Assembly: GCF_036088315.1 (NCBI RefSeq)
Contig: NZ_CP107996.1
Span: 6,313,001 to 6,377,000 of the forward strand
Direction: 5' to 3'
Length of the DNA: 64,000 nt
Origin: Streptomyces sp. NBC_00344
GTDB lineage: Bacteria > Actinomycetota > Actinomycetes > Streptomycetales > Streptomycetaceae
Below are positions 36,480-44,720 of this stretch, piece by piece. The notes under the pieces are model-generated. The model saw nothing but the letters and a program-made list of their open reading frames with translations. It was not told where the DNA came from and did not search any database. A program made the position numbers and the translations under genes. Numbering within the stretch: position 1 is the first letter of the stretch; every line of letters starts with the position of its first letter.

Positions 36480-37712
36480 ATGACCGCGCCCACCCGCGTC
36501 GCCCTTGACCCGTCCGGTGCCGATATCCCCGCCGAGAGTGCCCGGTTGCGCGCGCTCGGATCCGTGGTGCCCGTCGAACTCCCGGGCGGCATACCCGCCT
36601 GGGCGCCGACCGGTTATGACACCCTCAAGTCGCTGATCCTCGACGCGCGGGTCAGCAAGGATCCGCGCCGGCACTGGTCGCTGTGGCCGGAGATCGGCGA
36701 ACACCCGTCCTGGGGCTGGATCATGGGCTGGGTCGGGGTGGTCAACATGCTGTCGACCTACGGCCCGGACCACACCCGGCTGCGCAAGCTCGTCGCCCCC
36801 AGCTTCACCCACCGGCGCACCGAGAGCATGCGCGGCAGGGTCGAGGAGATCACTGCTGAACTCCTCGACGGCCTCGGCAAGCAGGGGGTGCCCGGCGAGA
36901 CGGTGGACATCCGGTCCGAGTTCGCCCATCCGCTGCCCATGCGACTGATCTGTGAACTGTTCGGCGTTCCCGAGGAGATGCGGGAGGACACCGCCCAACT
37001 GATCTCCGACATCATGGACACTTCCGATCCGAGCCCGGAGCATGCGGCATCCGTCCAGCAGCAGATCACTGCGGTGCTGCCGGCACTCATCCGGCACAAG
37101 AGCGAGCACCCCGGCGACGACCTCACCACCGAACTCATCAGGGTCCGGGACGAGGACGGTGACCGGCTCAGTGACGAGGAACTCCTCTACACGCTGCTGC
37201 TCGTCATCGGTGCCGGGTTCGAGACCACGGTCAATCTGATCGGCAACGCCGTGGTCGCCCTTCTCCAGCACCCCGATCAGCTCGCCGCCGTGCGTGCGGG
37301 AGAGATCACCTGGGACAACGTCATCGACGAGGTACTCCGGGTGGCTCCCTCGATCGCGAGCCTGCCGCTGCGCTTCGCCATCAGCGACATCACCGTCGGC
37401 GGAGTCACCATCCCGGCCGGCGACGCGATCGTCACGACGTTCGCGGCCGCGGGCAGCGATCCCACGCACTACGGCGCGGGCGCGGGCGATTTCGACGCGG
37501 CCAGGGCAGCCGACGACCATCTCTCCTTCGGTATCGGTGTGCACCGCTGTATCGGCGCTCCGCTGGCCCGGATGGAAGCCGTCACGGCGCTGCCCGCGCT
37601 CTTCGAGCGCTACCCCGGTCTCAGGCTGGACGCCGCCGCGGACGAGTTGCGCCAGGTCCCGTCCTTCATCGCCTGCGGCTGGCAGCGGATACCCGTCCAC
37701 CTGCGGGACTGA
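36480..37712 (+). CDS. Cytochrome P450
   Basis: A 410-residue soluble P450. The oxygen-activating I helix is LLLVIGAGFETTVNLIG (about 238-254), the K-helix ExxR is in DEVLRVAPSIASLPLR, and the haem loop is LSFGIGVHRCIGAPLARME with the ligand Cys at about 357. The N-terminus contains TYGPDHTRLRKLVAPSFT. It resembles actinobacterial CYP107-type enzymes acting on macrolides, steroids or xenobiotics; the substrate is unknown. ATG 36480 has CAGGAGA upstream. No ferredoxin or ferredoxin reductase gene is near, so it must use redox partners from elsewhere. Confidence 0.93.
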   Translation: MTAPTRVALDPSGADIPAESARLRALGSVVPVELPGGIPAWAPTGYDTLKSLILDARVSKDPRRHWSLWPEIGEHPSWGWIMGWVGVVNMLSTYGPDHTRLRKLVAPSFTHRRTESMRGRVEEITAELLDGLGKQGVPGETVDIRSEFAHPLPMRLICELFGVPEEMREDTAQLISDIMDTSDPSPEHAASVQQQITAVLPALIRHKSEHPGDDLTTELIRVRDEDGDRLSDEELLYTLLLVIGAGFETTVNLIGNAVVALLQHPDQLAAVRAGEITWDNVIDEVLRVAPSIASLPLRFAISDITVGGVTIPAGDAIVTTFAAAGSDPTHYGAGAGDFDAARAADDHLSFGIGVHRCIGAPLARMEAVTALPALFERYPGLRLDAAADELRQVPSFIACGWQRIPVHLRD

Positions 37713-37719
37713 GGAGCGC

Positions 37720-37744
37720 TGACCGGCGGCCGGGCGGCCGGTCA
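37720..37744 (+). terminator. Terminator after the P450 gene
   Basis: TGACCGGC-9 bases-GCCGGTCA, 7 bases after the stop codon. Modest stem, GC-rich loop. Confidence 0.6.
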
Positions 37745-37962
37745 TGTCCCCTGGTGCGCCGCAGGGGCCGGCACGGAACACGCGGAGGGGCGTATTCCGG
37801 ACACCTGTCGTGCCCTCGTCCCGGAGCGAAGCCAACTGTGCGTCGACGTGGTGCCCTTGGGTGCCGGAGTGAAGTGTGGGGCGCCTGTTTGACTGTGGGG
37901 AGCGGGGCGGTACCCTGCGCGCGCACCGCCAAACGGGCGGCGCAGCAAGTGTGGAGGATTTT

Positions 37963-38583
37963 GTGACCGTTTCCAATAGAACGTGGCGGCTCAGGGGGGC
38001 CTTCATAGCCGCGGCGGCAAGCGTGGTCGGCGTCGGTCTGTGCGCTGTCCCGGCTCAGGCGCACACCCCGGTGTGGTCTCTTACCTGCTCCGGCGGCACC
38101 GTTGACCTGAAGGCCTACAACGACCACGTCACCAACACGGTGACGATCAGTGTGGACGGCAAGAACACCGTCGACGCGCAGAAGTTCGGGTCGTCGTTCC
38201 ACCAGGACCTGACGCTGGACAAGGCCTCCGAGGAGACCGTCCGGCTCATCGTGAAGGCGGGTGACGGCCAGCAGTACTCGCTGGACGAGACGAAGACCTC
38301 GCCCGCCTGTGAGGGCGCGCCTTCAGCGACTCCTTCCCCCTCCGCCTCGGTGCCCCCGTCCGAGGCCCCCAGCTCGGAGGCCCCCGCGCCGAGCAAGTCC
38401 GCGAGCGACACCCCCTCGGCCGCGGCCCCCGCGCCTTCGCCGAGCTCCAGTGCGCCGACGGACCTCGCCGAGACCGGCTCCTCCAGCTCCACGCCGCTCA
38501 TCGCAGGCGCGGCCGCTGTGGTGATCGTCGCCGGTGGCGGCATCATGTTCGCCGCCCGCAAGCGTCGTAGCTCGCAGAGCTGA
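37963..38583 (+). CDS. LAETG-anchored cell-surface protein
   Basis: A 206-residue protein. A signal peptide (FIAAAASVVGVGLCAVPAQA) is followed by a beta-rich domain of about 80 residues (WSLTCSGGTVDLKAYNDHVT...), a long S/P/A-rich spacer, then LAETG, a hydrophobic span (PLIAGAAAVVIVAGGGIMF) and a basic tail (RKRRSSQS). This is a complete sorting signal of the LAxTG class used by class E sortases of Streptomyces, so the protein is probably linked to peptidoglycan. The function of the small domain is unknown. GTG 37963 has GTGGAGG upstream. No sortase gene is in the window. Confidence 0.9.
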   Translation: MTVSNRTWRLRGAFIAAAASVVGVGLCAVPAQAHTPVWSLTCSGGTVDLKAYNDHVTNTVTISVDGKNTVDAQKFGSSFHQDLTLDKASEETVRLIVKAGDGQQYSLDETKTSPACEGAPSATPSPSASVPPSEAPSSEAPAPSKSASDTPSAAAPAPSPSSSAPTDLAETGSSSSTPLIAGAAAVVIVAGGGIMFAARKRRSSQS

Positions 38584-38593
38584 TCCACCGGAA

Positions 38594-38624
38594 CTGCCGG
38601 CGCCATTCGACACGGCGCCGGCAG
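38594..38624 (+). terminator. Terminator after the LAETG protein gene
   Basis: Perfect 11-base arms (CTGCCGGCGCC and complement) with a 9-base loop, 10 bases after the stop, followed by ATTCCGT. Confidence 0.88.
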
Positions 38625-38731
38625 ATTCCGTACCGTCACTCCGACGGGCGCACGAACAGGCGCCCTCCGAAATCCGGGCCCAGAATCGGGGTCGGACGGC
38701 TGATGACGGAAAAGGCAGGGAGGTCGGCATC

Positions 38732-40345
38732 GTGGCGGACCCGTCTCAACGGCCCCGGGCCCCGCAGGGCAGCAGGCCCGGCAGCCGGGGGAACACCGCG
38801 ACGGACCGAATGGTGCGCACTCTGCTGCGGCGTCGCAAGAAGACCCTCAACGCGGAGGACGTCTCGGTCGCTGACCGTCCAGCAGTCCGCAGAGCGGTGA
38901 CGGCTGCCGCACTCGGCAACACCATGGAATGGTTCGACTTCGGGGTCTACGCCTACCTGGCGGGCACTCTGGGCAAGGTCTTCTTCCCTTCGAGCTCGCC
39001 CGGTGCCCAGGTCGTCTCCACCTTCGCCACCTTCGCAGCTGCTTTCCTGGTACGTCCGCTGGGCGGCCTGGTGTTCGGCCCGCTGGGCGACCGCATCGGC
39101 CGGCAGAAGGTCCTCGCCACCACCATGATCATGATGGCGATCAGTACGTTCGCTGTGGGGTTCCTTCCTACGTACGGAGCCGTCGGCTTCGTGGCGCCGC
39201 TGCTGCTCCTCGTCTGCCGGCTCGTCCAGGGGTTCTCGACCGGCGGTGAATACGCGGGCGCAACGACGTATATCGCGGAGTACGCCCCCGACCGGCGCCG
39301 CGGCTTCCTCGGAAGCTGGCTGGACTTCGGCACGTTCATCGGCTATTCGCTCGGCTCCGGTCTGGTCACCGTGCTCACGCTGACCATCGGCGAGGACGGG
39401 CTGACCGACTGGGGGTGGCGCATCCCCTTCCTGGTGGCGGGCCCACTGGGTGCGATCGGCCTGTACATGCGGCTCAAACTGGAGGAGACACCGGCCTTCA
39501 AGAAGGAGGCCGCCTACGTCCATGAGCAGGCGCTGGAGAGGGGCGAGGGGGGCGAGGAGGACCCGGTCGAGGAGGCCCGGCAGTCCGGCAAGGGCCGGCT
39601 GAAGGAGATCTTCAGCCGGCACTGGGAGGCCGTACTCATCTGTATGGGCCTGGTGCTGCTCTACAACGTCACCAACTACATGGTGACGTCCTATCTGCCG
39701 ACGTACATGACGTCCACGCTCGATCAGAGCGAGACGACCTCGCAGTTGCTCGTGCTCGCCACCATGCTCCTGGTCGTACTGACCATCACCACGGTGGGCC
39801 GGACGTCCGACCGCTGGGGACGCAGGCCCCTCTTCATGGCGGGCAGCGTCGCGATGATCGCGCTGGCCTATCCGTCGTTCGCCCTGATCCATCAGGGCGG
39901 CATCCTGTTGCCGGCCATCGGCTGCGGCATCCTCGGGCTGCTGCTGGTCTGCTTCGCGGGCACGTCGGCGGCCACGCTCCCGGCTCTCTTCCCGACCAGG
40001 CTGCGTTACGGAGCGCTGTCGATCGCCTTCAACATCTCCGTCTCGCTCTTTGGCGGCACCACCCCGCTCTTCGCCTCGGCCCTGGTCGAGGCGACCGGAA
40101 ACGACATGGTGCCGGCCTACTACCTGATGGTGGCGGGGCTGATCGGATTCATCTCCACACTGTTCCTGCACGAAACGGCGGGCAAGCCGCTGAAGGGCTC
40201 GGGTCCGATGGTCGAAACGCCGGACCAGGCGCGGCGCGTGGTGGCGCACAGCCGTACCGCGGCCGGGCGGGAGGCCCGGGACATCTGGATCCGGCTGCGC
40301 CACCCCTGGGCCCGCAGGCACGGGCACGACGACGGCCCCAACTGA
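38732..40345 (+). CDS. MFS transporter, ProP/metabolite:H+ symporter type
   Basis: A 537-residue permease with about twelve spans. The TMEWFDFGVYAYLAG entry (about 67-82) is the hallmark of the metabolite:H+ symporter family (ProP, KgtP, ShiA), followed by GPLGDRIGRQKVL and LVQGFSTGGEYAGATTY. A charged cytoplasmic loop (about 270-290, acidic then basic) lies in the middle; the second half has GRTSDRWGRRPLF. Substrates in the family are proline/betaine or organic acids and cannot be chosen here. I took GTG 38732 with GGGAGG 8 bases upstream; the frame is open further but lacks a better start. Confidence 0.88.
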   Translation: MADPSQRPRAPQGSRPGSRGNTATDRMVRTLLRRRKKTLNAEDVSVADRPAVRRAVTAAALGNTMEWFDFGVYAYLAGTLGKVFFPSSSPGAQVVSTFATFAAAFLVRPLGGLVFGPLGDRIGRQKVLATTMIMMAISTFAVGFLPTYGAVGFVAPLLLLVCRLVQGFSTGGEYAGATTYIAEYAPDRRRGFLGSWLDFGTFIGYSLGSGLVTVLTLTIGEDGLTDWGWRIPFLVAGPLGAIGLYMRLKLEETPAFKKEAAYVHEQALERGEGGEEDPVEEARQSGKGRLKEIFSRHWEAVLICMGLVLLYNVTNYMVTSYLPTYMTSTLDQSETTSQLLVLATMLLVVLTITTVGRTSDRWGRRPLFMAGSVAMIALAYPSFALIHQGGILLPAIGCGILGLLLVCFAGTSAATLPALFPTRLRYGALSIAFNISVSLFGGTTPLFASALVEATGNDMVPAYYLMVAGLIGFISTLFLHETAGKPLKGSGPMVETPDQARRVVAHSRTAAGREARDIWIRLRHPWARRHGHDDGPN

Positions 40346-40525
40346 CACCGGACGATGGCGTTACCGCCCCAGCATGGTGCTGCCGTCCGATCCCGTACCG
40401 CCTCCCGACACCACAGCGCACGCTGCACCACGGACCACCCCGCCCCTGCACGTGAACCCCGGTCGTACCAGGAAACGTTGACGCGGCGCGTCGCCCGGGG
40501 AACGGGACCGTGGGCCGGGCCGCGC

Positions 40526-40930
40526 TCAGGTCTTGCGGTAGTCGTACGCCTCGGTCGCCGCCGCTTGCACCGCGTTCAGATCGCCGCCCGCCGAGGCCGT
40601 GACCAGGGCGGCCACCGCACCTTCCACGAACGGCGCGTCGATCAACCGGGTGCCGTCCGGAAGCTCGTCGCCCTCGGCCAGCAGTGTCTTGACGGTCAGC
40701 ACCGCGCTGCCGAGGTCCACCAGGACCGCGACGCCCGCGCCCCGGTCCACGGCGGCGGCCGCCGCTACGATCAGCTCCGAACTGGTGCCGAGGCCACCGT
40801 CGGGTGTGCCGCCGGCGGCCGCGACCGGGGCGGTCGTCGAACCGCCCGTGAGCCCGGTGGCCAGCTCGGCGACGGCAGACGCCACCGGGGCGCTGTGCGA
40901 CACCAGCACGATGCCCACCAGCCCGCTCAT
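40526..40930 (-). CDS. dhaM: PTS-dependent dihydroxyacetone kinase, phosphotransferase subunit
   Basis: A 134-residue EIIA(Man)-type protein. The phosphorylated histidine is H12 in GIVLVSHSAPVASA, and VDLGSAVLTVKTLL follows. It contains only the EIIA domain; the HPr and EI-like extensions of E. coli DhaM are absent, as usual in Gram-positives. It takes phosphate from HPr and rephosphorylates ADP bound to DhaL. The start overlaps the dhaL stop by 4 bases. It is the last gene of the dhaK-dhaL-dhaM operon. Confidence 0.93.
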   Translation of the reverse strand: MSGLVGIVLVSHSAPVASAVAELATGLTGGSTTAPVAAAGGTPDGGLGTSSELIVAAAAAVDRGAGVAVLVDLGSAVLTVKTLLAEGDELPDGTRLIDAPFVEGAVAALVTASAGGDLNAVQAAATEAYDYRKT

Positions 40931-41523
40931 GACGCCACGTCCGCGAGCGCGCCGATCAACAGCGCGGACGAGGCCGCACCTGGATCCTGGTGGCCCATGC
41001 TGCGCTCGCCGAGATAACTCGCCCGTCCCTTGCGCGCCTGCAGTGGTACGGTCGCGAGCGCTCCCGTCTCGGCCGCGGCGGCAGCGGCCTCGAAGGACTC
41101 GCTGAGTGATTCGGCGGCCGGCAGCAGCGCGTCGAGCATCGTCTTGTCACCGGCTGCCGCTCCGCCGAGCCGGCCCACGGCCGCCACACCAGCGGACAGG
41201 GCATCGGCCAGCTGTTCCCGGGTGACCTCGGCGGCATCACCGAGCGCCTTGCCGGTGCTGCGCAGCAGCGTTCCGTAGAGCGGTCCCGAAGCGCCGCCGA
41301 CCGTGGAGATCAGCTGCCGCCCCGCGAGCGTCAGCACCGCTCCGGGGGTGTCCGGGTTGTCCTTCTCCAGTACGGCCGTCACCGCGGCGAACCCGCGCCG
41401 CAGATTGCTGCCGTGGTCGGCGTCGCCGATGGCCGAATCCAGTTCGGTCAGCCGATCCGCCTCTCTTTCGACGGTCTCGGCCGTCGTGGTCATCCAGCGG
41501 CGGAAGAATTCGGCGTCGAGCAC
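40927..41523 (-). CDS. dhaL: Dihydroxyacetone kinase subunit DhaL
   Basis: A 198-residue nucleotide-binding subunit. The metal-ADP site is LDSAIGDADHGSNLRRGF (about 27-44) with the conserved aspartates. The loop STVGGASGPLYGTLLR (about 72-88) and GDKTMLDALLPA complete the signature. DhaL holds ADP as a fixed cofactor and transfers phosphate to dihydroxyacetone bound on DhaK. It lies 48 bases after dhaK and overlaps dhaM. Confidence 0.95.
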   Translation of the reverse strand: MLDAEFFRRWMTTTAETVEREADRLTELDSAIGDADHGSNLRRGFAAVTAVLEKDNPDTPGAVLTLAGRQLISTVGGASGPLYGTLLRSTGKALGDAAEVTREQLADALSAGVAAVGRLGGAAAGDKTMLDALLPAAESLSESFEAAAAAAETGALATVPLQARKGRASYLGERSMGHQDPGAASSALLIGALADVAS

Positions 41524-41571
41524 AGGGCCTCCCTGTTGAGTCGGTGCACGGAACGGGCGGGGACGCGGCGG

Positions 41572-42564
41572 TCAGCAACCCCAGCGCAGCGCCGGGGTCT
41601 TCACCGGTGCGTCCCACAGTCGCAGAAGCTCCTCGTCGACCTGGCAGAGCGTCACCGAGCAGCCCGCCATGTCGAGCGACGTCACATAGTTCCCCACGAG
41701 CGTACGAGCCACAGACACGTCACGCTCGGCCAGTACGCGCTGCACTTCGGCATTGAAGCCGTACAGCTCCAGCAGCGGGGTCGCTCCCATGCCGTTCACC
41801 AGGGCGAGCACGGGCCCGTTCGGACGCAGGTCCTCCAGGACGGCGTTCACCGAGTAGTCCGCGATCTCCCGGGAGGTCATCATCGCGCGCCGTTCGCGCC
41901 CGGGCTCGCCGTGGATGCCCACACCGAGTTCGAGTTCCCCGGCGGGCAGATCGAAGGTCGGGCTTCCCTTGGACGGTGTCGTACAGGCGCTCAGTGCGAC
42001 CCCGAAGGAGCGTGCACGCTCGTTGACCCGCCGGGCGATGGCCTCCACCCGCTCCAGGGGGGCGCCCTCCTCGGCCGCCGCCCCCGCCAGCTTCTCGACG
42101 AAGAGTGTGGCCCCGGTACCTCGCCGGCCCGCGGTGAACAGGCTGTCGGTCACCGCCACGTCGTCGTTGACCAGCACCTTGGCGATCCGTACGCCCTCGT
42201 CCTCGGCGAGCTCGGCGGCCATGTCGAAGTTCAGCACGTCGCCCGTGTAGTTCTTCACGATGAACAGCACGCCTTCGCCACTGTCGACCGCTGCCGCCGC
42301 GCGCACCATCTGGTCGGGCACGGGTGAGGTGAAGACCTCGCCGGGACACGCGGCTGCGAGCATGCCGGGACCGACGAAACCGCCGTGCAGCGGTTCATGC
42401 CCGGATCCGCCGCCCGACACCAGGCCGACCTTTCCGGGCGCCGGCGCATCGCGCCGCACGACCACCCGGTTCTCGACATCCACATTGAGTTCGGGATGGG
42501 CGGCCGCCATGCCGCGCAGGGCGTCCGCGACCACGGTTTCCGGAACGTTGATGAGCATCCTCAT
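41572..42564 (-). CDS. dhaK: Dihydroxyacetone kinase subunit DhaK
   Basis: A 330-residue substrate-binding subunit. GLVSGGGSGHEPLHGGFVGPG (about 48-68) is the N-terminal signature. The covalent hemiaminal histidine is in ELGVGIHGEPGRER (about 218), and NGMGATPLLELYG follows. With DhaL and DhaM it phosphorylates dihydroxyacetone using PTS phosphate, feeding triose phosphates into glycolysis. The ATG has a GGGAGGTACC upstream site. It is the first gene of the operon; no dedicated DhaR/DhaQ regulator is adjacent. Confidence 0.95.
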   Translation of the reverse strand: MRMLINVPETVVADALRGMAAAHPELNVDVENRVVVRRDAPAPGKVGLVSGGGSGHEPLHGGFVGPGMLAAACPGEVFTSPVPDQMVRAAAAVDSGEGVLFIVKNYTGDVLNFDMAAELAEDEGVRIAKVLVNDDVAVTDSLFTAGRRGTGATLFVEKLAGAAAEEGAPLERVEAIARRVNERARSFGVALSACTTPSKGSPTFDLPAGELELGVGIHGEPGRERRAMMTSREIADYSVNAVLEDLRPNGPVLALVNGMGATPLLELYGFNAEVQRVLAERDVSVARTLVGNYVTSLDMAGCSVTLCQVDEELLRLWDAPVKTPALRWGC

Positions 42565-42730
42565 GGGTACCTCCCGTTTCGCAGGTGGGCCCGGTTCCGG
42601 TGTCCTGCCTGGTCAAGTCAGGTATGGACAGTTGCGGATCCTGGCGATTCCTGTCGGCTTCCGGCGGGACTGACGCTGACCCGATCCGGTCCGGGAGGGG
42701 TCGGCATCTCCAGTATCAGGGATACCCGCT

Positions 42731-43171
42731 TCATCGCCGAAGGGCAGGCGGCGAACCCCAGGGCGTCTCCAGTGCGGCACGCAGCGCATCGACCGCCCGG
42801 TGGCCGATGCGCGCGGCAAGCTCTGCCTCCACCCTTTCGAGAACGAGCTCCGCCTGGTGGTGGGTGCGTTCGCCCTCAGGGGTGCGTCTGATCAGCCGCT
42901 GCCGGCCGGAGGCGGGATCGGGAGCCTGCTCGAGCAGCCCGGCCGCCACCAGGCCGTGCACGGCCTGGTGCGCGCTCTGCCGGGTGACCCCGGTCCGCCG
43001 GGCCAGCTCGGACACCGTGGTGCCGTGCTCATCCAGCACGGCGAAGAGCTGGATCTGAGCAGCCGAAACGGGGGTTGCTCCGGCGCTTTCCATGGACGCC
43101 AGCAGGGCCTCCTCGAACCAGCGCCGGGCTTCGGTGAGCAGCTGGGGGAGCGTGCGGCCGGTGGCGTGCAT
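42731..43171 (-). CDS. MarR family regulator
   Basis: A 146-residue protein with the MarR winged helix. AAQIQLFAVLDEHGTTVSELARRTGVTRQSAHQAVHGLVAAGLLEQ (about 37-82) contains the recognition helix, followed by the wing PASGRQRLIRRTPEGE. It is divergent from the quercetinase-like cupin gene, with 112 bases between. That gap contains a perfect 17-base palindrome expected to be its operator. MarR repressors of this type release DNA on binding phenolic compounds. Confidence 0.88.
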   Translation of the reverse strand: MHATGRTLPQLLTEARRWFEEALLASMESAGATPVSAAQIQLFAVLDEHGTTVSELARRTGVTRQSAHQAVHGLVAAGLLEQAPDPASGRQRLIRRTPEGERTHHQAELVLERVEAELAARIGHRAVDALRAALETPWGSPPALRR

Positions 43172-43218
43172 CAGTTCCTCACGGCGGTGGCGGGGCGGTC
43201 CGAATCATTGCCGATGGC

Positions 43219-43232
43219 TTGCCTTACGGCAA
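43219..43232. promoter_or_regulatory. TTGCC/GGCAA inverted repeat
   Basis: TTGCC-TTAC-GGCAA, 8 bases upstream of the 17-base MarR-type palindrome. It shares TACGGCAAA with the site in the XRE-cupin promoter at 4591-4605 and could bind that regulator. Confidence 0.4.
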
Positions 43233-43239
43233 ACCATTA

Positions 43240-43256
43240 TGTCAGGCTGCCTGACA
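43240..43256. promoter_or_regulatory. 17-bp perfect palindrome between marR and the cupin gene
   Basis: TGTCAGGC-T-GCCTGACA, 27 bases before the cupin ATG and about 70 before marR. It fits a MarR dimer site controlling both divergent genes. Confidence 0.75.
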
Positions 43257-43283
43257 TTCGCCGCCGGAGTCCTGGAGGGACCC

Positions 43284-43841
43284 ATGACCTTCGAGTACGC
43301 CACCGCCTACCGGCAGGCTTCGCGCATTCCGCCCGAGCCGGGCACGCCCTACTTCATCGAGAAGGGCGAGGGAGACCGTGCCCATCTGTTCGGTGACCTG
43401 ATCACCGTCTACGCGGGCGGCGAGCAGAACGAGAACTCCTTCAATTTCTTCACCGTCGAAGGGCCCAAGGGCGACATCATCCCGGCACACGTTCATGCCG
43501 ACACCTACGAGGTCTTCTACGTCACCGCCGGTGCGGTCCGCCTGTTCGTCGAGGACACCGGAGGCGACCAGCAGGAGAAGCTGCTCACACCCGGCGACTT
43601 CGGCTATGTGCCCAGGAACTGCCCGCACGCCTACCGCATCGAGCGGCACCACAGCCAGGTCGTCGGGGTCGCGGCAGGCCCCGGCGGCACGTTCGAGCGG
43701 TTCTTCGAGAACTTCGGCGCCCCCACCGACCGGCTCGGCCTGCCGCTCGCTCCCGTCGTCCCCGGCCCCGACAAGTTCGCCGGCATACCCCAGCAGTTCG
43801 ACGTGCGGTTCCTCCCCGGTCACGAGTGGAGGAACGGGTGA
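43284..43841 (+). CDS. Quercetin 2,3-dioxygenase-like cupin
   Basis: A 185-residue monocupin. Metal-binding motif 1 is PAHVHADTYEVFYVTAGAVRLF (His, His, Glu; about 72-93) and motif 2 is TPGDFGYVPRNCPHAYRIE (about 115-133). Actinobacterial relatives (QueD-like) oxidatively open flavonols; the C-terminal GLPLAPVVPGPDKFAGIPQQFDV is typical. ATG 43284 has GGAGGG upstream. It was originally coupled to a downstream esterase gene by a GTGA overlap, but that gene is now broken. Confidence 0.82.
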   Translation: MTFEYATAYRQASRIPPEPGTPYFIEKGEGDRAHLFGDLITVYAGGEQNENSFNFFTVEGPKGDIIPAHVHADTYEVFYVTAGAVRLFVEDTGGDQQEKLLTPGDFGYVPRNCPHAYRIERHHSQVVGVAAGPGGTFERFFENFGAPTDRLGLPLAPVVPGPDKFAGIPQQFDVRFLPGHEWRNG

Positions 43842-44165
43842 GCGCCGGGAGGTCCCTGCGGGAGCAGATAGCGGCGCCGCACCCCGGCCTCGCCCCGCCG
43901 CCGCACTCCTCGCCCTGCGAACCGGGCGTGCACCTGTTGCGCGGTATCCCCTACGCGGCTCACGACGGCAGCCGCCCGCTGGAGCTGGAGCTGGAGCTGG
44001 ATCTGTGGCTGCAGGCGGCCAACGGCCTGGGAGCGGCCCCTGGTGCTCTTCGTGCACGGCGGCGACTGGCGCCGGAGCCGGCGCGGCGACACGGGGTTCC
44101 GGATGCGGGAGTGGCGCCCGTGGCCGCAGCCCCGCATAGGGGCATGCCCCGGATACGGCAGAAAC
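43838..44165 (+). pseudogene. Alpha/beta-hydrolase (HGG esterase) remnant
   Basis: The first 60 codons after GTG 43838 read as an esterase N-terminus (EPGVHLLRGIPYAAHDG, then a repeated LELELELDLWL). After a frameshift near 44030 the hydrolase core appears as RPLVLFVHGGDWRRSRRGD, with the oxyanion HGG motif, and FRMREWRPWPQPRIGA. The sequence then leaves the family at about 44,155; the catalytic nucleophile, acid and histidine are missing. The GTG overlaps the cupin stop, so the gene was once translationally coupled to it. Confidence 0.7.
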
Positions 44166-44200
44166 CCGCCACGTGATGATCTTGGAGCAAGGGCGGCTCG

Positions 44201-44539
44201 TCACGTCTCGGCGTACGGCGTGAGGATGCGGGCCGGTCGGGGCTGGGGGAACTCGTCGACGTCCTGGAGGTCGGCGAAGTCGGCGTGCGCCCGGGCGACG
44301 TCCTCGGGGTACGCCTCCCTCTTCTTGTGCTCGGCGAGCGCGCGGCAGATGCTCGCGACGCTGGGAGCCCGGCCCTTGCGCTGATCGTCTTGGCCAGTTG
44401 GGGCGCCAGGCGGAAGCGGGCGGTGTGGTACCGGACGGCCACCTTGCCCTTGCCGGTCCGGCACGGGGAGCCTGCCGGGGCGGCCGCAGGTGACCATCGG
44501 GCAGGCGTGCGCTTCCACGCACGTGAAGTCGTCGCTCAA
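44201..44539 (-). pseudogene. Phage-type zinc-binding protein remnant
   Basis: The frame from 44539 begins DDFTCVEAHACPMVTCGR. An extra base then shifts into AGSPCRTGKGKVAVRYHTAR, completing a C-x-x-x-C...C zinc-binding pattern with YHTARF that is common in small actinophage and integrative-element proteins. A second shift returns to GRAPSVASICRALAEHKKRE and the end ARILTPYAET. Two frameshifts make it a pseudogene. It marks this gap as a former insertion site. Family identity is from pattern memory only. Confidence 0.55.
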
Positions 44540-44661
44540 CCCTGGAGCGCCTCATGAGGGTGTTTCAGGAATGCAGTCATTGCAACGACTCATGAAAAAT
44601 GATCACGGCAGGCGGACCATCGGGCGGGTGACTGTTTTCAGGAGCGACCACCTATCGAACA
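44540..44661. other. AT-richer gap after the remnant
   Basis: The stretch around 44560-44640 (for example TGCAGTCATTGCAACGACTC) is less GC-rich than its surroundings and encodes nothing convincing. Possibly residual foreign DNA. Confidence 0.4.
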
Positions 44662-44693
44662 GGGGCTGCCCGATGGATCAGGCGGGCAGCCCC
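44662..44693 (-). terminator. Terminator of the OYE/VOC operon
   Basis: GGGGCTGCCCG-10 bases-CGGGCAGCCCC: perfect 11-base arms, 27 bases past the stop of the VOC gene on the minus strand. Confidence 0.88.
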
Positions 44694-44720
44694 TCCAGAA
44701 GCCACCGCTCACAGAAGATG

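Noticed and set aside
35088..38006. A 972-codon minus-strand open frame
   Set aside because: It lies opposite glutaminase and P450, both with clear motifs. Its translation is low-complexity and matches no family; it is a GC-bias shadow.
38636..40348. A 570-codon minus-strand open frame
   Set aside because: Exact antisense of the ProP-like transporter, with R/H/Q-rich composition typical of shadow frames.
44201..44539. Reading the 112-codon minus frame as an intact gene
   Set aside because: The zinc-binding motif is completed only in another frame. Two compensating shifts are needed, so it is a pseudogene rather than a CDS.
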